From contig JAQSEB010000151.1 in NCBI GenBank assembly GCA_030063045.1, positions 1 through 64,000 of the forward strand: 64,000 bases of DNA. Reading direction: 5' to 3'. The notes beneath the pieces were generated by a model. It was given only the letters and a program-made list of their open reading frames with translations. It searched no databases and was not told where the DNA came from. This document shows, piece after piece, positions 1 through 10,916 of the stretch. The translations under genes were made by a program, and so were the position numbers. The DNA is from Pratylenchus scribneri (taxonomy: Eukaryota > Nematoda > Chromadorea > Rhabditida > Pratylenchidae). Position 1 is the first letter of the stretch. Each line of letters starts with the position of its first letter.

Positions 1-1132
1 GCCCATTGTGAAGATCACAAATGGAATCGGCTATATTAAATCATGCAACATGATTTCATGAAAGAGATGAACCTTTACATCTAATATATACCACTTTTCA
101 CATCACCGTATATTAAGCAATGGGTCACATTGGAAGGAATTGCATATGCCATTGCAATTGGCAAGGTAGACGAAATTGCATCTTTTTTGCTTTTTTTCTT
201 GATTTTTAATATTGCAGGTCGCTGCTAACGAATGGGAGAGTAGAAATTTTCATATATTCGGGACCTATCTTTCAAACTGAAAAAGTAAAATTTTTATTAA
301 AAATTTTTTGAGCAGTAAATTTTTATTTTTTCCATATAATAAAATAATATTAATTAATTAAATTAATTTTATTTTTAAAGAATATTCATTATTTATTTTT
401 AAAAGAAATTTTATTAAGCATCTATTTAACATTCTTCATTTTTTGCAACTCACAGACATATAATCAGATAAATTATAATTTTTAGTTCTTTCTGGATGGC
501 AATTGGTGTTTTTAGCTCAGGTTTTGGCATTTTTTTAAGAATGATTAAAAAGCAGAGGCAAAAATTGAAAATATTAATTAAAACTTTTTTGGATTGATAA
601 ATATTTTTTTTAATTAAAATGAAAGTAAACAATCCCAAAATTGGGCAGAAAAATAGGCGAAAAAGACACTGTTTGTTAGTAAACAAAATATTTTGGCGCT
701 CTCTCCTCTGATTTTATCATTTATTTTTTATGTTATCAAAGATCAAAATTTATCAGAAAGTAATTTTAATGTTCGTCAATCAAATTTTGATTAAAATGAA
801 GCATTTTTTACAAATTGATCCTATTCAAAAGTGAAATGAAGTACCAAAATTGAAATTGGACAAAATATTAATTTTTAAGATCAATAGGAATAGGATTTTT
901 ATATTTTTACTCAGATTTTTAGGAAGTTTTTTTAGATCAAAAGAGTGACATTCATTTTAACAAATAAATTTAAATTAATTATAAAAAGTGTTCTCCTTCT
1001 CATTTCTCCCTCCCTCGCCCTCCACCTTCGCTTCTGAATGCCGAATGCCCTCTTCTTTCATCAAATGTTTGATTTTCTTTTTATTGGCATTTTGTCACGA
1101 AAAAATTATATCCAAATTTTTTTGTTCTACAA
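1..1132. other. AT-rich flank; 5' flank of the first zinc-finger gene
   Basis: No convincing gene is seen. Short open frames here are AT-rich and have no splice-phase partners. Bases ~985-1110 (CT-rich, ending in a stretch that includes TTTTTATTGGCATTTTGTCA) closely resemble, on the opposite strand, bases ~33030-33110 just upstream of the third zinc-finger gene. This stretch is therefore probably the shared promoter or 5' flank of that family, now cut off from its gene by the hAT insertion at 1141. Confidence 0.5.
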
Positions 1133-1140
1133 ATTTTTGC

Positions 1141-4100
1141 TAGAGCCCGGCGCGGATTCCGGGTCCGTACGGATTATCCGGACCCGGAGTCCGAAATCCG
1201 TACATTTTTTGATTTTCCGGATTTTTTCCGGGCCGGATTTTTGTACGGATTATCCGGTCCGGTCCGGCCCGGGATTTTAGCCAAACGAAAATCCGGCCCG
1301 CGGGTCCGGATTTTTTGCATCCGGATTTCCGGATTTTTCAAATGCTAGTAAAAAGGACCATTCATCCTATTTCTGTGAATAATTTTTTTTTGAAACGATC
1401 CAAATTCCAAAATTCCTTTAAAATCTTTATTTAATAATTTCTTTTTTTAATTCTTTCTTTAATATATTTTTATTTTTTATTTTATAAAATACTTATTCAT
1501 TTCTTCTTTTAGAATTTCGAATCTCTCGACATACTAGAAGTAGATGATGAAAATAATAAAAATGATGAATAATTTATTTAATTCGAAATAATTTAATGTT
1601 ATTTTAATTTTAATTCATTATCTGAATTTTTATTTAAAATTTTCTATCCAATTTAGAGTGAATAAATAGAATTATGTCCGACAATAATCCTATTTATAAA
1701 ATTGGGCTTTTCAACAAATTATCAGCAGAAAAAGCTGAATGCATTCAATGCAAAAACAACAATGAAAGGAAATATGAATTTGCGATTTCACATGGAAGCA
1801 TAAAATCCTTAACAACACATTTGGGTTCCAAACACAAAAATTCTGAACATTTTGAGCATTATCAAAAATTGGCAAGTTCGGGACAAAACAAAGAGAAAGA
1901 AGAAAATCCAAAAATTGATACATTTGTAGTCAGAAGCAGCGGTTTGTTTTGCGAATAATCGGTTTAGTTGTAAACAACAATTAGGTATGCTTTCCAAATT
2001 GGATAAAAAAGTTATCAATCTCATCGCAACATCAAATCTTCCATTTAATCTCATCAATAGCCCTTACTTCAAAGCAATTTGCGATCAAAAGACGGAGCAA
2101 TTAAAAGAAGAAACGCATTATCGACGATATGCTCTTCCACTGGTCTACGATGCGGTAAGAAACAAACTCCTTATTGAATTGAAACAATTTGGCGGCATTT
2201 CATTCACTTCGGATATTTGGAGTGAAAATCACAGTTTTATCAGGTTATTTTTAATGCTTGAATATTTAAATAAATTTATAAATTAGTTTGACGGCCCATG
2301 GGATTAGCTCCCGATGGAAGAAAAAATCATTCACACTTTCAATAAGCCATTTTCCTGGATCGCATACTGGCGTAGCAATTGCTGAGAAAATAACTGAAAT
2401 GATGAAAAGTTGGAAAATTGACGAAAAATCAGCCCATGCATTTGTGACCGACAAAGGATCGAACATGATTAAGATAAGAAAAATATAATGAAACTCAATA
2501 CAAATTATTTTTTACAGCTTCGAATATCTGCCAAAATCAATTTCAAATGCTGTCTGCGCCGCCCACATGCTCAATCGAGCAGTCCAAACCAGTTTTGGTG
2601 AAAAAAAAGATGCAATTTGTGGGCTATTTTGTATGTATTTTATTTAAATGATATCGAAAATATAATATTTTATTAGCAAATTGTCGCAAAATTGTTGCCC
2701 GTGTGAAATATTCAATCAAAGCTTTAGAAGAATTAGAACTGGCACAAATTGCTGAGAATTTGCCCACTCATAAACTTTTGCAGGTAGGTAAACTTTTTAA
2801 ATAAGTTCATAAATAAAAAAAACAGGAAATGAGCGTCCGTTGGAATAGCAGCTTAATTATGATCCGCCGCCTTGTGGAACAGAAAAATGCAATCAATAAA
2901 GTCGCCTTTGACAAAATGGACATGAAATTAACATTGACAAAAGGCGAATGGATTTTATTGCAACCATTGATTGATCTACTGACACCAGTGGAAGAGGCTT
3001 CATTATTATTTTCCAAATCAACAATTTCTGTTCAATTTCCATATGCAAAAACACTGGTTCATGATTTGTCAAAATTGGATTTGAGAGTTCCAAGAAATAT
3101 TGAAATTGAAGAAGGCGATTCGAATAATGATCAAGTTATAATTGAGATAGAAGATGTCAAGAAGCGTTTAATAAATGGCATCAAAGAAAGATTTTTTGAA
3201 TTGGAAAATCAAAAGTAAATTTAAATCCTATATTATTAAAAACATATAATTATTTTTTAGATTGCATGCAGTCTCAATGTTTCTTGATCCCAGATTCAAG
3301 CATCATTTTGCATCTGATAAAGCAATTTTCCTAGCAAGGTTTAAAGAATTTTTTATCAAATACATAAAGAAAATAAAATTTTAGCGTGTCAAAAATGTTG
3401 AAAGACGAATGCGAGGTACAAGAATCAACTGAAAATCGAGAAGAATTTGAACCACCATTGGCTGAAATTCCCGAGGATATTGAAACAGAAGAATTTGAAT
3501 TGAATGCTGCAAATTCTCCGCCGGCAAAACGCACTTGTTTTATGGATTCGGTGGCTAATCTGGTGCAAGAACAACAAAGTTTATAAGAATTTTGTGAAAA
3601 AGCTATTGAATAAAATTATATTTCAGATCCAATTCATCAGGCTAAAGGACTTTCGGATTTGGATGCGGAGATAGAAAAATATGTGAATATTCCACCCATC
3701 AAACAAACGGCATGCCCACTTGAATGGTGGATGCAAAATGAGTGCCAATTTCCTGGATTGGGCAAAATAGCGAAAATTTTTCTTTCAACGCCTGCAACAA
3801 GTGTGCCGAGTGAGCAATTATTCAGTGTGGCGAGAGATGTTTATGATTACCGCCGATCAAGTTTGAACCCAGAAACAGCGGAAATGTTAATTTTCCTTAA
3901 CAAAAGTATTCCAGAAGTTGGCTCATATTAATTTGAATTAATTTGATTTCGTTTTTATTTTATCGCGATAAATTTGATTTCATTTTTATTTTAATTAATC
4001 GCAATAAATTTTATTTATTTTTTACTTTATATCTGCGAAAAAAATTTTTTTGAAAATCCGGAAATCCGTATCCGGATCCGTACAATTTTAAGGTACGGAT

Positions 4101-4209
4101 TATTTCCGGACCGGATTTAGTACGGATTATCCGGTCCGGTCCGGCCCGGGATTTTTTCGGTTCGAAAATCCGGTCCGCGGGTCCGGATTTTCCTTCGCGC
4201 CGGGCTCTA
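1141..4209 (+). mobile_element. hAT-superfamily DNA transposon, 3069 bp
   Basis: The ends are inverted: TAGAGCCCGG at 1141-1150 and its reverse complement finishing at 4209. Both are flanked by the same 8-bp target duplication, ATTTTTGC (1133-1140 and 4210-4217), which is the hallmark of hAT transposition. About 200 bp inside each end is unusually GC-rich and packed with short CCGGA/TCCGG motifs in both orientations, as expected of subterminal transposase-binding repeats. The interior encodes a multi-exon hAT transposase. The perfect duplication and near-intact gene suggest recent insertion. It lies between the conserved 5' flank (before 1132) and the coding start (4507) of a zinc-finger gene. 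Confidence 0.95.
1674..3931 (+). CDS. hAT transposase (BED finger, RNase H-like core, hAT dimerisation domain)
   Basis: Predicted exons: 1674-1941, 1985-2243, 2287-~2472, 2518-2630, 2677-2783, 2826-3214, 3261-3338, 3385-3578, 3627-3931. The N-terminus has a BED-type finger (C-x2-C then H-x4-H, ECIQC...THLGSKH). The middle has FTSDIWSE, a TDKGSN acidic motif, [16 protein letters not shown] and FLDPRFK, all typical of hAT catalytic regions. The C-terminus ([15 protein letters not shown], then [12 protein letters not shown] and [19 protein letters not shown]) is the hAT dimerisation domain. Phases agree at every junction I checked except intron 3, which starts GA (AA/GATAAG) where GT is expected, so that donor looks mutated and full-length splicing may fail. 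The product would cut and paste the surrounding element. Recognised from family motifs only; no search was run. Confidence 0.88.
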
Positions 4210-4506
4210 ATTTTTGCGATCTCGATTCTCGATCTCGTTCTTCGTCCGTCTTCCGTTTCCAATTTCTATCATCCATTCGATTCATTCAAATCAAATTAAA
4301 TTTTTTCAAACAAATCAGCATTGATAATTGGAAAAAGGCCATAATAGAAAAATTTTGCTAAATCGAGCCAACCCCAAAAAATCCCATCAAAATATTTCTA
4401 TTCCATCATTGATTCAAATACAACCTTTCCAGATAAATTGTTATTAAATTAAACAACATTTTTAATTGCTGGTATAATTGTGTGCTACAACAAAAAACAC
4501 TTCAAC

Positions 4507-6792
4507 ATGAAAGATTGGCGTCAAGTTGACCAATTGAATTATGCGGAAAAGCCGGAAACAATGGAATATATTCAGTCCAAATTTGGCGAATACAAAATGA
4601 AGATCGTACGTAGAAGCGATAGCGATTATGTCTATTTCAACTGCCCAAAAAACAATTGCAAATTTCAAATGCGATGGGAAAAAAGGTTTTTAAATTATTA
4701 TTAAATTTTGTGTACATTTAGTTTTATCAGTGAATCATTTTTAAGTGAAGAAAGTTTCTAACTAATACAAAAATTCTCTTAAAAACCTTTATAATACTAT
4801 AAAAAATTGAAAAGTAATACAACATCCATTATAAAAAATTAGAGTCCGGACACGGGCCCGACCCGGATTTCCCGGAACGCGGGTCATTTGGGACAATCCC
4901 GGGTTTTCCCGGGAAAAACCGGGTCGGGCTCGGCCCGGAAAAATTTTGAATAAAAATCCGGGTACCCGGGCCCGGTAAATCTGAAAAAACCGGACTCTAT
5001 AAAAAATATTAATTGAATAAAGCATGAAACTTTTTTCACAGTGGTGGAGCATTGCATTGCAGACAATGTGTGAAATGTGAGCACAATCATCCAATACGTA
5101 AATAATAAATAAATCGATTTTTAACTATTCTATATTTTCTAGAAGAAATCTCAAATGGCCAACCATTCCAAAACGAAAACAATATGGAAGTTTGGCGTCA
5201 AGTCGACCATTTGGAAGATGTGGAACAACCCGAATCGTTGGATTATATACGGGAAAAATATGGCACATATAAAGTGAAGCACACCGGTGTAAGAAATTTT
5301 GTCTATTTCTATTGCCCGAATACCAAAACTTGCAATTTTCGAATGCGATGGGTAAAAAGGTTTTTCTGATTTTAATTTAAAAACCTACTTATTATTTGAT
5401 ATTTTAATCACAGGAATGGAACATTGGAGGCATTACGAGAACATCATCATACTGGGCCACCGAAAAGGTTGAATTTGAACAAAATTGCAGGAACACCGCA
5501 GCAATTTCCGGATAAATCATCGACAAGCGTGGAAAAAGGTTTTAATTTTGGCTAAGACTTAATAGAAAACTATTAAAAATGAAATGAATTTATCAAATTA
5601 CTACAAGGATTATTATTTTATAAAAATTTTTGAGAAATTATTTTAAATTTTATGCGCCTCAACTTGTCGCCTAATAATTCTCCAATACTTACTAAATCAA
5701 AATGATAATTTTGTTGTCAAATTAAAAGGCAAAATTTTAAAAATATTAAATTTTATTTGGATTGATTCAAAAATGGGAAAATTATATTCAAAAAGCAATT
5801 TAACATTCCATCGTGGAAGTCATTTTTTTGTGGTTTTTTGGCGCATAAATCCATTAATTATGAACCAATTTAAATTTAATATAATTTGATAGCCAAATTT
5901 CAGCTCTTTAATTTGATTAAAAAATCATCAAAAATTGATTTAGTCCTTAATAAATTACAATACAAAGATAAAATGGGCTTCGTTGATAAAAAAAATTCTG
6001 AATTTTTAATTAAAAATTAATATAATTTTTTATATTTTCCTAAATTAGATGCGACACAAAAGGAGGAGAATAAGAAGATCAATCAACCATCGACTGTCCC
6101 ACCAATTGCAAAGAATTCGGTGCCGAAAAAGAAGAATAAACCAACGAACGGCGGGAAAAAACCAAAAAAAGGCGAAATGCAGAGGAAAGTGCCTTTTTTG
6201 TAAGTGAAAACCATTTTCGACTTGAATTTTGAACAAAAAATCCAAAATAAATAATTGATAATATTTTTGGCCTAAAAATAATATCTTAATGGGAAATAAT
6301 TAACATGTTGAAAAGTTTATAACGGTTTAGTGGTTTGCCCAAAATCAACAAACCATATACCATTGGATAGAGCTCGTCAAGACGCATCGATTGGTATATA
6401 ATTTGTCATGGTTTGATTGGTTTTGAACCAAAACCCACAACATGGTTTAAGTGGTTTAAAATTAAAACCATTAATTTTTTATCAAACCAGAAACCACGAC
6501 AGAATATATAACAACCGACGTGTCTTGACCGGATCTATCGATTGGGTATAGGTTTTGGGGGTCCAGGACAAACCGTTATAAACTTTGAGCTATTTTCAAT
6601 GTTTTTTTTCGCAAAATTAAATGCCATCTTTTAATAAATTACAATTTATTTTTTAAAAATATTTTTCCATTTATTTAATATTGTTTATAATTTTATAGGA
6701 GTCACGAGGAAGCAAGACGAATTATGCAGGGATTCAACCAACCAAAGTTAGCAAAGAAGACAAATGAGGCCGAGAATAGAAGGCAAAATTAA
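4507..6792 (+). CDS. Zinc-finger protein with two C2HH (FLYWCH/WRKY-GCM1-like) fingers, copy 1
   Basis: Six exons in consistent phase: 4507-4685, 5042-5097, 5143-5359, 5414-5538, 6049-6199, 6699-6792 (273 aa). It has two tandem modules, each opening with a W-R-Q-V-D motif. Module 1 has C46-x4-C51 and H74-x-H76, plus extra C66/C69/C72. Module 2 has C136-x5-C142 and H161-x-H163, with QMRW/RMRW after the second Cys. This C-C-H-x-H arrangement resembles FLYWCH and WRKY-GCM1 superfamily DNA-binding fingers, but the family is inferred. The C-terminus is Lys/Pro-rich and probably disordered; it lacks the WWNDLDN tail found in the two paralogues, so it ends differently. A splice-acceptor-like CTTTCCAG lies about 75 bp before the ATG. 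A 160-bp hAT MITE (4840-4999) sits in intron 1. AATAAA occurs near 6870. Likely a nuclear DNA-binding protein. Confidence 0.75.
4840..4999. mobile_element. 160-bp hAT-type MITE in zinc-finger gene intron 1
   Basis: Ends TAGAGTCCGG and CCGGACTCTA are perfect inverted repeats, flanked by an 8-bp duplication TAAAAAAT (4832-4839, 5000-5007). The ends differ by one base in ten from those of the 1141-4209 transposon, so this is probably a non-autonomous relative mobilised by the same transposase. The interior is GC-rich with CCCGG motifs and has no coding capacity. Confidence 0.93.
6311..6596. repeat. Foldback MITE in zinc-finger gene intron 5
   Basis: Begins AAAGTTTATAACGGTTT and ends with the reverse complement AAACCGTTATAAACTTT. 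The arms contain the motif CAAGACGCATCGATTGGTAT and an inverted relative. The same motif recurs near 12890, 13035, 15025, 15200 and 42175, so this belongs to a dispersed palindromic family in this genome. Confidence 0.75.
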
Positions 6793-7868
6793 GGAAGAAT
6801 ATTAATCCCAAAGCAGGGCCATATTTATTTTAATTTGCAATTTTAATTTATTTGCTGCTTTCATCCCATAAATAAAATGAACAAACCCAAAGAATTGATC
6901 AATTTTATCGTTTTTTTAATCGAATTTATATTTCTTTATTTTATTGAATACAATTTACTCAATACTCAATAGATTATCGAAACTGGGGAAAAGATAAGGT
7001 ATAATGGTTCAGAAATTTATACTAGGCCAATGAAACTTTTAGCCAATCAATAGATTCATTTGTCTCGTAGACCAGACACATGTATAGCTTGGTTTACCTA
7101 ATTTTAACCTATTAGATTGAACCTTAAACCAAAATTAGTTTTCGAAAATCAAATTTATTATAAATTAAAATAAAAATTTTTAATTTTCGTTAAATTCGAT
7201 ATGTTTTTTTTGGATTTATTTTTAATCCCAAGGAGGTCAAATTCCTGACCGAGCCTTTTTATCCGTGTCGTGACCTTGTCGGGCCCCTAATTCAGTTTTT
7301 ATTTTTACCCGTTTTATGGGATGAAAAATTTGGAATGGTTAACCATAAAAATTTTATGCGATATGTTTGTCATTTTATGGGATCATTTTATTGGGGCCAC
7401 TTTCTTCCCAATTGTCCATTTCTTCTACTCTCCTCTCTTATCCGTAAAAAATTAGCCACCATTTTCCTTCCCATTTTATCGATTTTTCCTCAAAAAAATG
7501 TGGGGAAACTCGTTTTTAACCAAACAAATTGCTGATAAAAGCTGCAAAAATTATAAAAACATTTTTTTATTCTAATTGAAAAAATTATTAAATTCATTTT
7601 ATGAATATTTTATTGGTACTTTTCGATTTCTAGGTCCAGAATTTTATCCTAAAAATTGTCTTGTTAAATTACATCCAAATTGGTCGACCCAAAAATCACT
7701 TAAAATCGTGTTTTTTTTTCATTGTTTTACATTCAAATATGAGTAATAAAATAAAAAAAAAAACTCTAAATTTTTTCCAAATCTGAACCGGGATAACCGA
7801 AAAGTCAAAAGTAACTTTTTATTTTCCAGCAGAAGAGAACTAAAAAGTGACCATTTTGATCAAGCAGG
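6793..7868. other. Intergenic, AT-rich, between zinc-finger genes 1 and 2
   Basis: Holds the 3' end of the first zinc-finger gene (AATAAA near 6870) and the 5' flank of the second. A TTTTCCAG acceptor-like site lies about 40 bp before the ATG at 7869. Bases 6970-7150 look like a diverged foldback repeat. Nothing else is recognised. Confidence 0.4.
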
Positions 7869-10800
7869 ATGAAAGATTGGCGGCAAGTTGACCAATTGGA
7901 TGATGCGGAAAAGCCGGAATCAGTGGAATATATTCGGACCAAATATGGCGCATACAAAATGGCAAACAAAAACGTAGTCAATTTTATTTATTTCAAATGT
8001 ACAAAAAACACTTGCAAATTTCAAATGCGATGGGTTAAAAGGTTTTTTTTAATTATAATAAATTAAATTTCATAAAGAATATTTTTTCTATTAAATTATA
8101 ATTAATTTATCAAAATTGTTAAAAAAAATTTAATTTTCATTTTTTTGACTAAATATTTTCCAAAAATTGTAAAAAGCGATCAAAGTGAATAACTTTCAGC
8201 AGATAATGAATATTTTAGAATGATTATTATTTTATTGAGAGCAAAAATTCTCTCTCAACTTATAAAAGTCAAAATTTATTTACATAAATTTTTAATATTA
8301 AAAACTTTCAAATTTGTCAACATTTTTGCCTACTTTTATTCTAATAAACATAACTTACTCTATATAAAATAATGTTAAATAGATAATTTGTTGCTCTCTC
8401 TATTAAACCCAAATAAAGATATACAAAAAGATTCAGTTTAGAATGATTTATTTATAAAGCACTAAATTATTGGGGTGTATTTAAAATTGAACAACTTATT
8501 TTAATTTCTTTTTTTTTTTTTTAAATGAAATAAAAAGTAAATAAATTTCCATTTTTTTTATTCAATTTTCAGGACTGGAGCATTGGAGGCATTACGAGAA
8601 CACAATCATCCATTGGATTCGGATTTGAGAAAGTAAAAAAAATGTGAATTTAGATTAATCTTTTTTTTTTTTTGTTTCAGGAACAGAAAGAAGAGGGCAA
8701 AATTGGACAAAAGTGCAAAGGAAATTGAGTCGAATGACGTGAAGAAATTGTCGGAGATAAAAGGTTTTCAATTTTACTAAAAATTTCTTTGAAAAAGTTG
8801 CAAATTTATAGGCAATTTTTCTATTTTTTTTCATTTTTCTTTAAATTTTTCAAAAAAAAAGAATTAGCTATTAAATATCTAAAAATGTGATTTTTATGCC
8901 CATGATATCGAATTCAAATAAAAAACTTGTAGTATTTTGCAAATTATTAATCTAGTCTCTGATTATAGACTTGGTTTTTTTGGTTGTTAAAATTTTGAAC
9001 AAAATAGGAATCTATATCAATGCATGGAATTTTAATTTTATCACATCTTTAATTTAAATAAAATTTGATGGAAAAATTTTTAAAATTTATTATTTTAAAC
9101 AAAGTGTAAATAGCATATAAAATAAAAATATTTAATTTTTAATATTTCTAAAATAGATGCGGTTATGCCAAACAATAAGGAGCAGATCAGCCAATTGACT
9201 TCGACTGTCCCATTGGTAAAGAATTCGGTGCCGAGGAAGAGCATTTTGAAAAAACCAACCACAAGGTTTTATTTTTATATTAGTAAAAAGTTTGAAAAAT
9301 ACAAAAATTTGTCCTGGGATTATTCAATTTGCTTAATTTTCACGAATGCCTTTTCATGTAGGTACTTATATAGTTGGCGTCCTCTTTTTTATTGGAATAA
9401 AAAAAGGGAAGGGTACCCTCTATAGGTCATCAGCAGGATTAGGGTGAGGGTCATTAGGGATCATTCAGGGATAGGATAGGATTAAAATTATTTCAAATAA
9501 TCCAAATTCTAAACACTATTCCTAACACCCATAGGGGGGACCCTTCACTTTTCTTTCACTTTTTTCTAATATAAGTACCGTTTAACACCCAAAATGGTCA
9601 TATAATATACCATAGGAAAATCATAATGTATCCTCAACAATTTGGCTTTTTTAATTTTATTAAAAATTTAAAGATTAAAAAATTTGATTTTCATCCAAAG
9701 ATTTGAGTTTATTTTCACTAAAAAATAAATACATTTTTAAAGTTGGATTTAATAAAATTAATAAATGCCGAATTATAAAGAGAGAGAGAGAGCACTTTTA
9801 GTTAAAATTCAATGCAAATATAAGGCCAATTTCGTATTAAGTATAATGTATGAAACTACTCAAATTAATAAAAAAAAAATTAATTTGAAATAATATTATT
9901 TTTAGTTCGCGTTCAACAACAGCAACGGATGATTCATTGAAGCAACTTTGTCAAATTGATTTGAACAAGCCAAAATGGTGGAATGATTTGGACAATATGG
10001 TGTTTATGTCGGATGAACAATTGGAAGCATATGTGGCCAAACAAAAAGCACAATTCATTACATTCAAGGTGAAATCAATTTTTTAAATTTAGCATAATTT
10101 CATTACATATATTTAATGTCGATGTAGGACAAGCCTTATTAAAATCATTAAAAGTAGTTTAGTATAAATTTCGTTTTTAACATTTTTAGCAAATTATAAA
10201 TACTATTTTCATTTTTTATTTGCATATTTATTTTTTCACCTCACTCGTTCAATTAAGCATTTGAGAAAAACCGCATTTTTATATTAGATATTTCAAATTT
10301 TTAGAAACCAAAACCAAGCGATCCAAAATAAGTCATAATAATATTTTTCGGTCATTTACAGGCCCGTACCCCATATCCAGAAATTTTCAATAGGAGGGGA
10401 AATTTTTACTATTAAAGGGGAGAAATCTGACAAAAAATTCTAAAATTTTTCTTTATATAAGACGAAAAAAAAGAAAAAATTTCCCCAATGTGGGGGGGGG
10501 GGGGCAATTCTCCTCTCTTGCCCTCCCCTTGCAGGCCCGTATCCAGGGGGGGGGGATGGCCCCCTCCTTTGGGAAAAATTCCTTCCAAAAAAGGGAAAAA
10601 TATTCGCTCATGGGGGCCATTTTTGGCCAAATTTTTCGGTTCGTGGCTATTTTTGGGCCAAATTTTCCCCCTATGGGGAAATTTTCCTTCTTTCCCCTGA
10701 TATTGAAAATTTTCAAATTGGCCCCCCCATTGGCCCCCTCCTTGGAAAATTCCTGGGTACGGGCTTGCCTTGGATACGGGCCTGGTTATTTATTTTTTTT

Positions 10801-10916
10801 TAATTACTTAAATATTATTATTAAAGGAGTGGATGAATCAAATTCTTCTGGCAACAACCAAAGCGAACAAAGACAAACGAGGCGCCTATTGGGACAAAAT
10901 GCAACCGGCGGAATAG
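7869..10916 (+). CDS. Zinc-finger protein, one C2HH finger, copy 2 (frameshift unless exon 4 is skipped)
   Basis: Exons by paralogue comparison: 7869-8041, 8573-8632, 8681-8764, 9157-9265, 9906-10068, 10827-10916. The N-terminus (MKDWRQVDQLDDAEKPES) and finger (C44-x4-C49, H68-x-H70) match the third copy (31386-32869). The C-terminus matches it nearly word for word: QLCQIDLN, KWWNDLDN, LLATTKANKDKRGAYWD. Exon 3 ends in phase 2 (ATAAAAAG/GT, one A more than expected) while exon 4 needs phase 1, so all six exons together are out of frame. Joining exon 3 directly to exon 5 restores the frame and gives 189 aa. This is either a homopolymer error, a damaged gene, or a gene using exon 4 skipping. 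Likely a nuclear DNA-binding protein; the tail's function is unknown. Confidence 0.68.
9361..9579. repeat. Foldback MITE (GGTACTTAT...ATAAGTACC)
   Basis: Terminal inverted repeats GGTACTTAT and ATAAGTACC surround a centre containing AGGATTAGGG-like stretches and the reverse CCCTAT... strand. Relatives lie at 37926-38141 and 46250-46560. It sits inside intron 4 of zinc-finger copy 2. Confidence 0.7.
10359..10784. mobile_element. G/C-run-rich hAT-like MITE in last intron of zinc-finger copy 2
   Basis: Starts CAGGCCCGTA and ends TACGGGCCTG, a perfect 10-bp inverted terminus. The flanks GTCATTTA (10351-10358) and GTTATTTA (10785-10792) are an 8-bp duplication with one mismatch. The inside has homopolymer runs (G12 near 10493, G10 near 10546, C7 near 10724) and a partial second copy of the left end at 10533. 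Open frames across it are repeat-derived. Confidence 0.82.

Noticed and set aside
1038..1280. 80-codon frame rich in G/P/R/S
   Set aside because: It overlaps the GC-rich subterminal repeats of the hAT element. Composition follows CCGG motifs and it has no splice partner.
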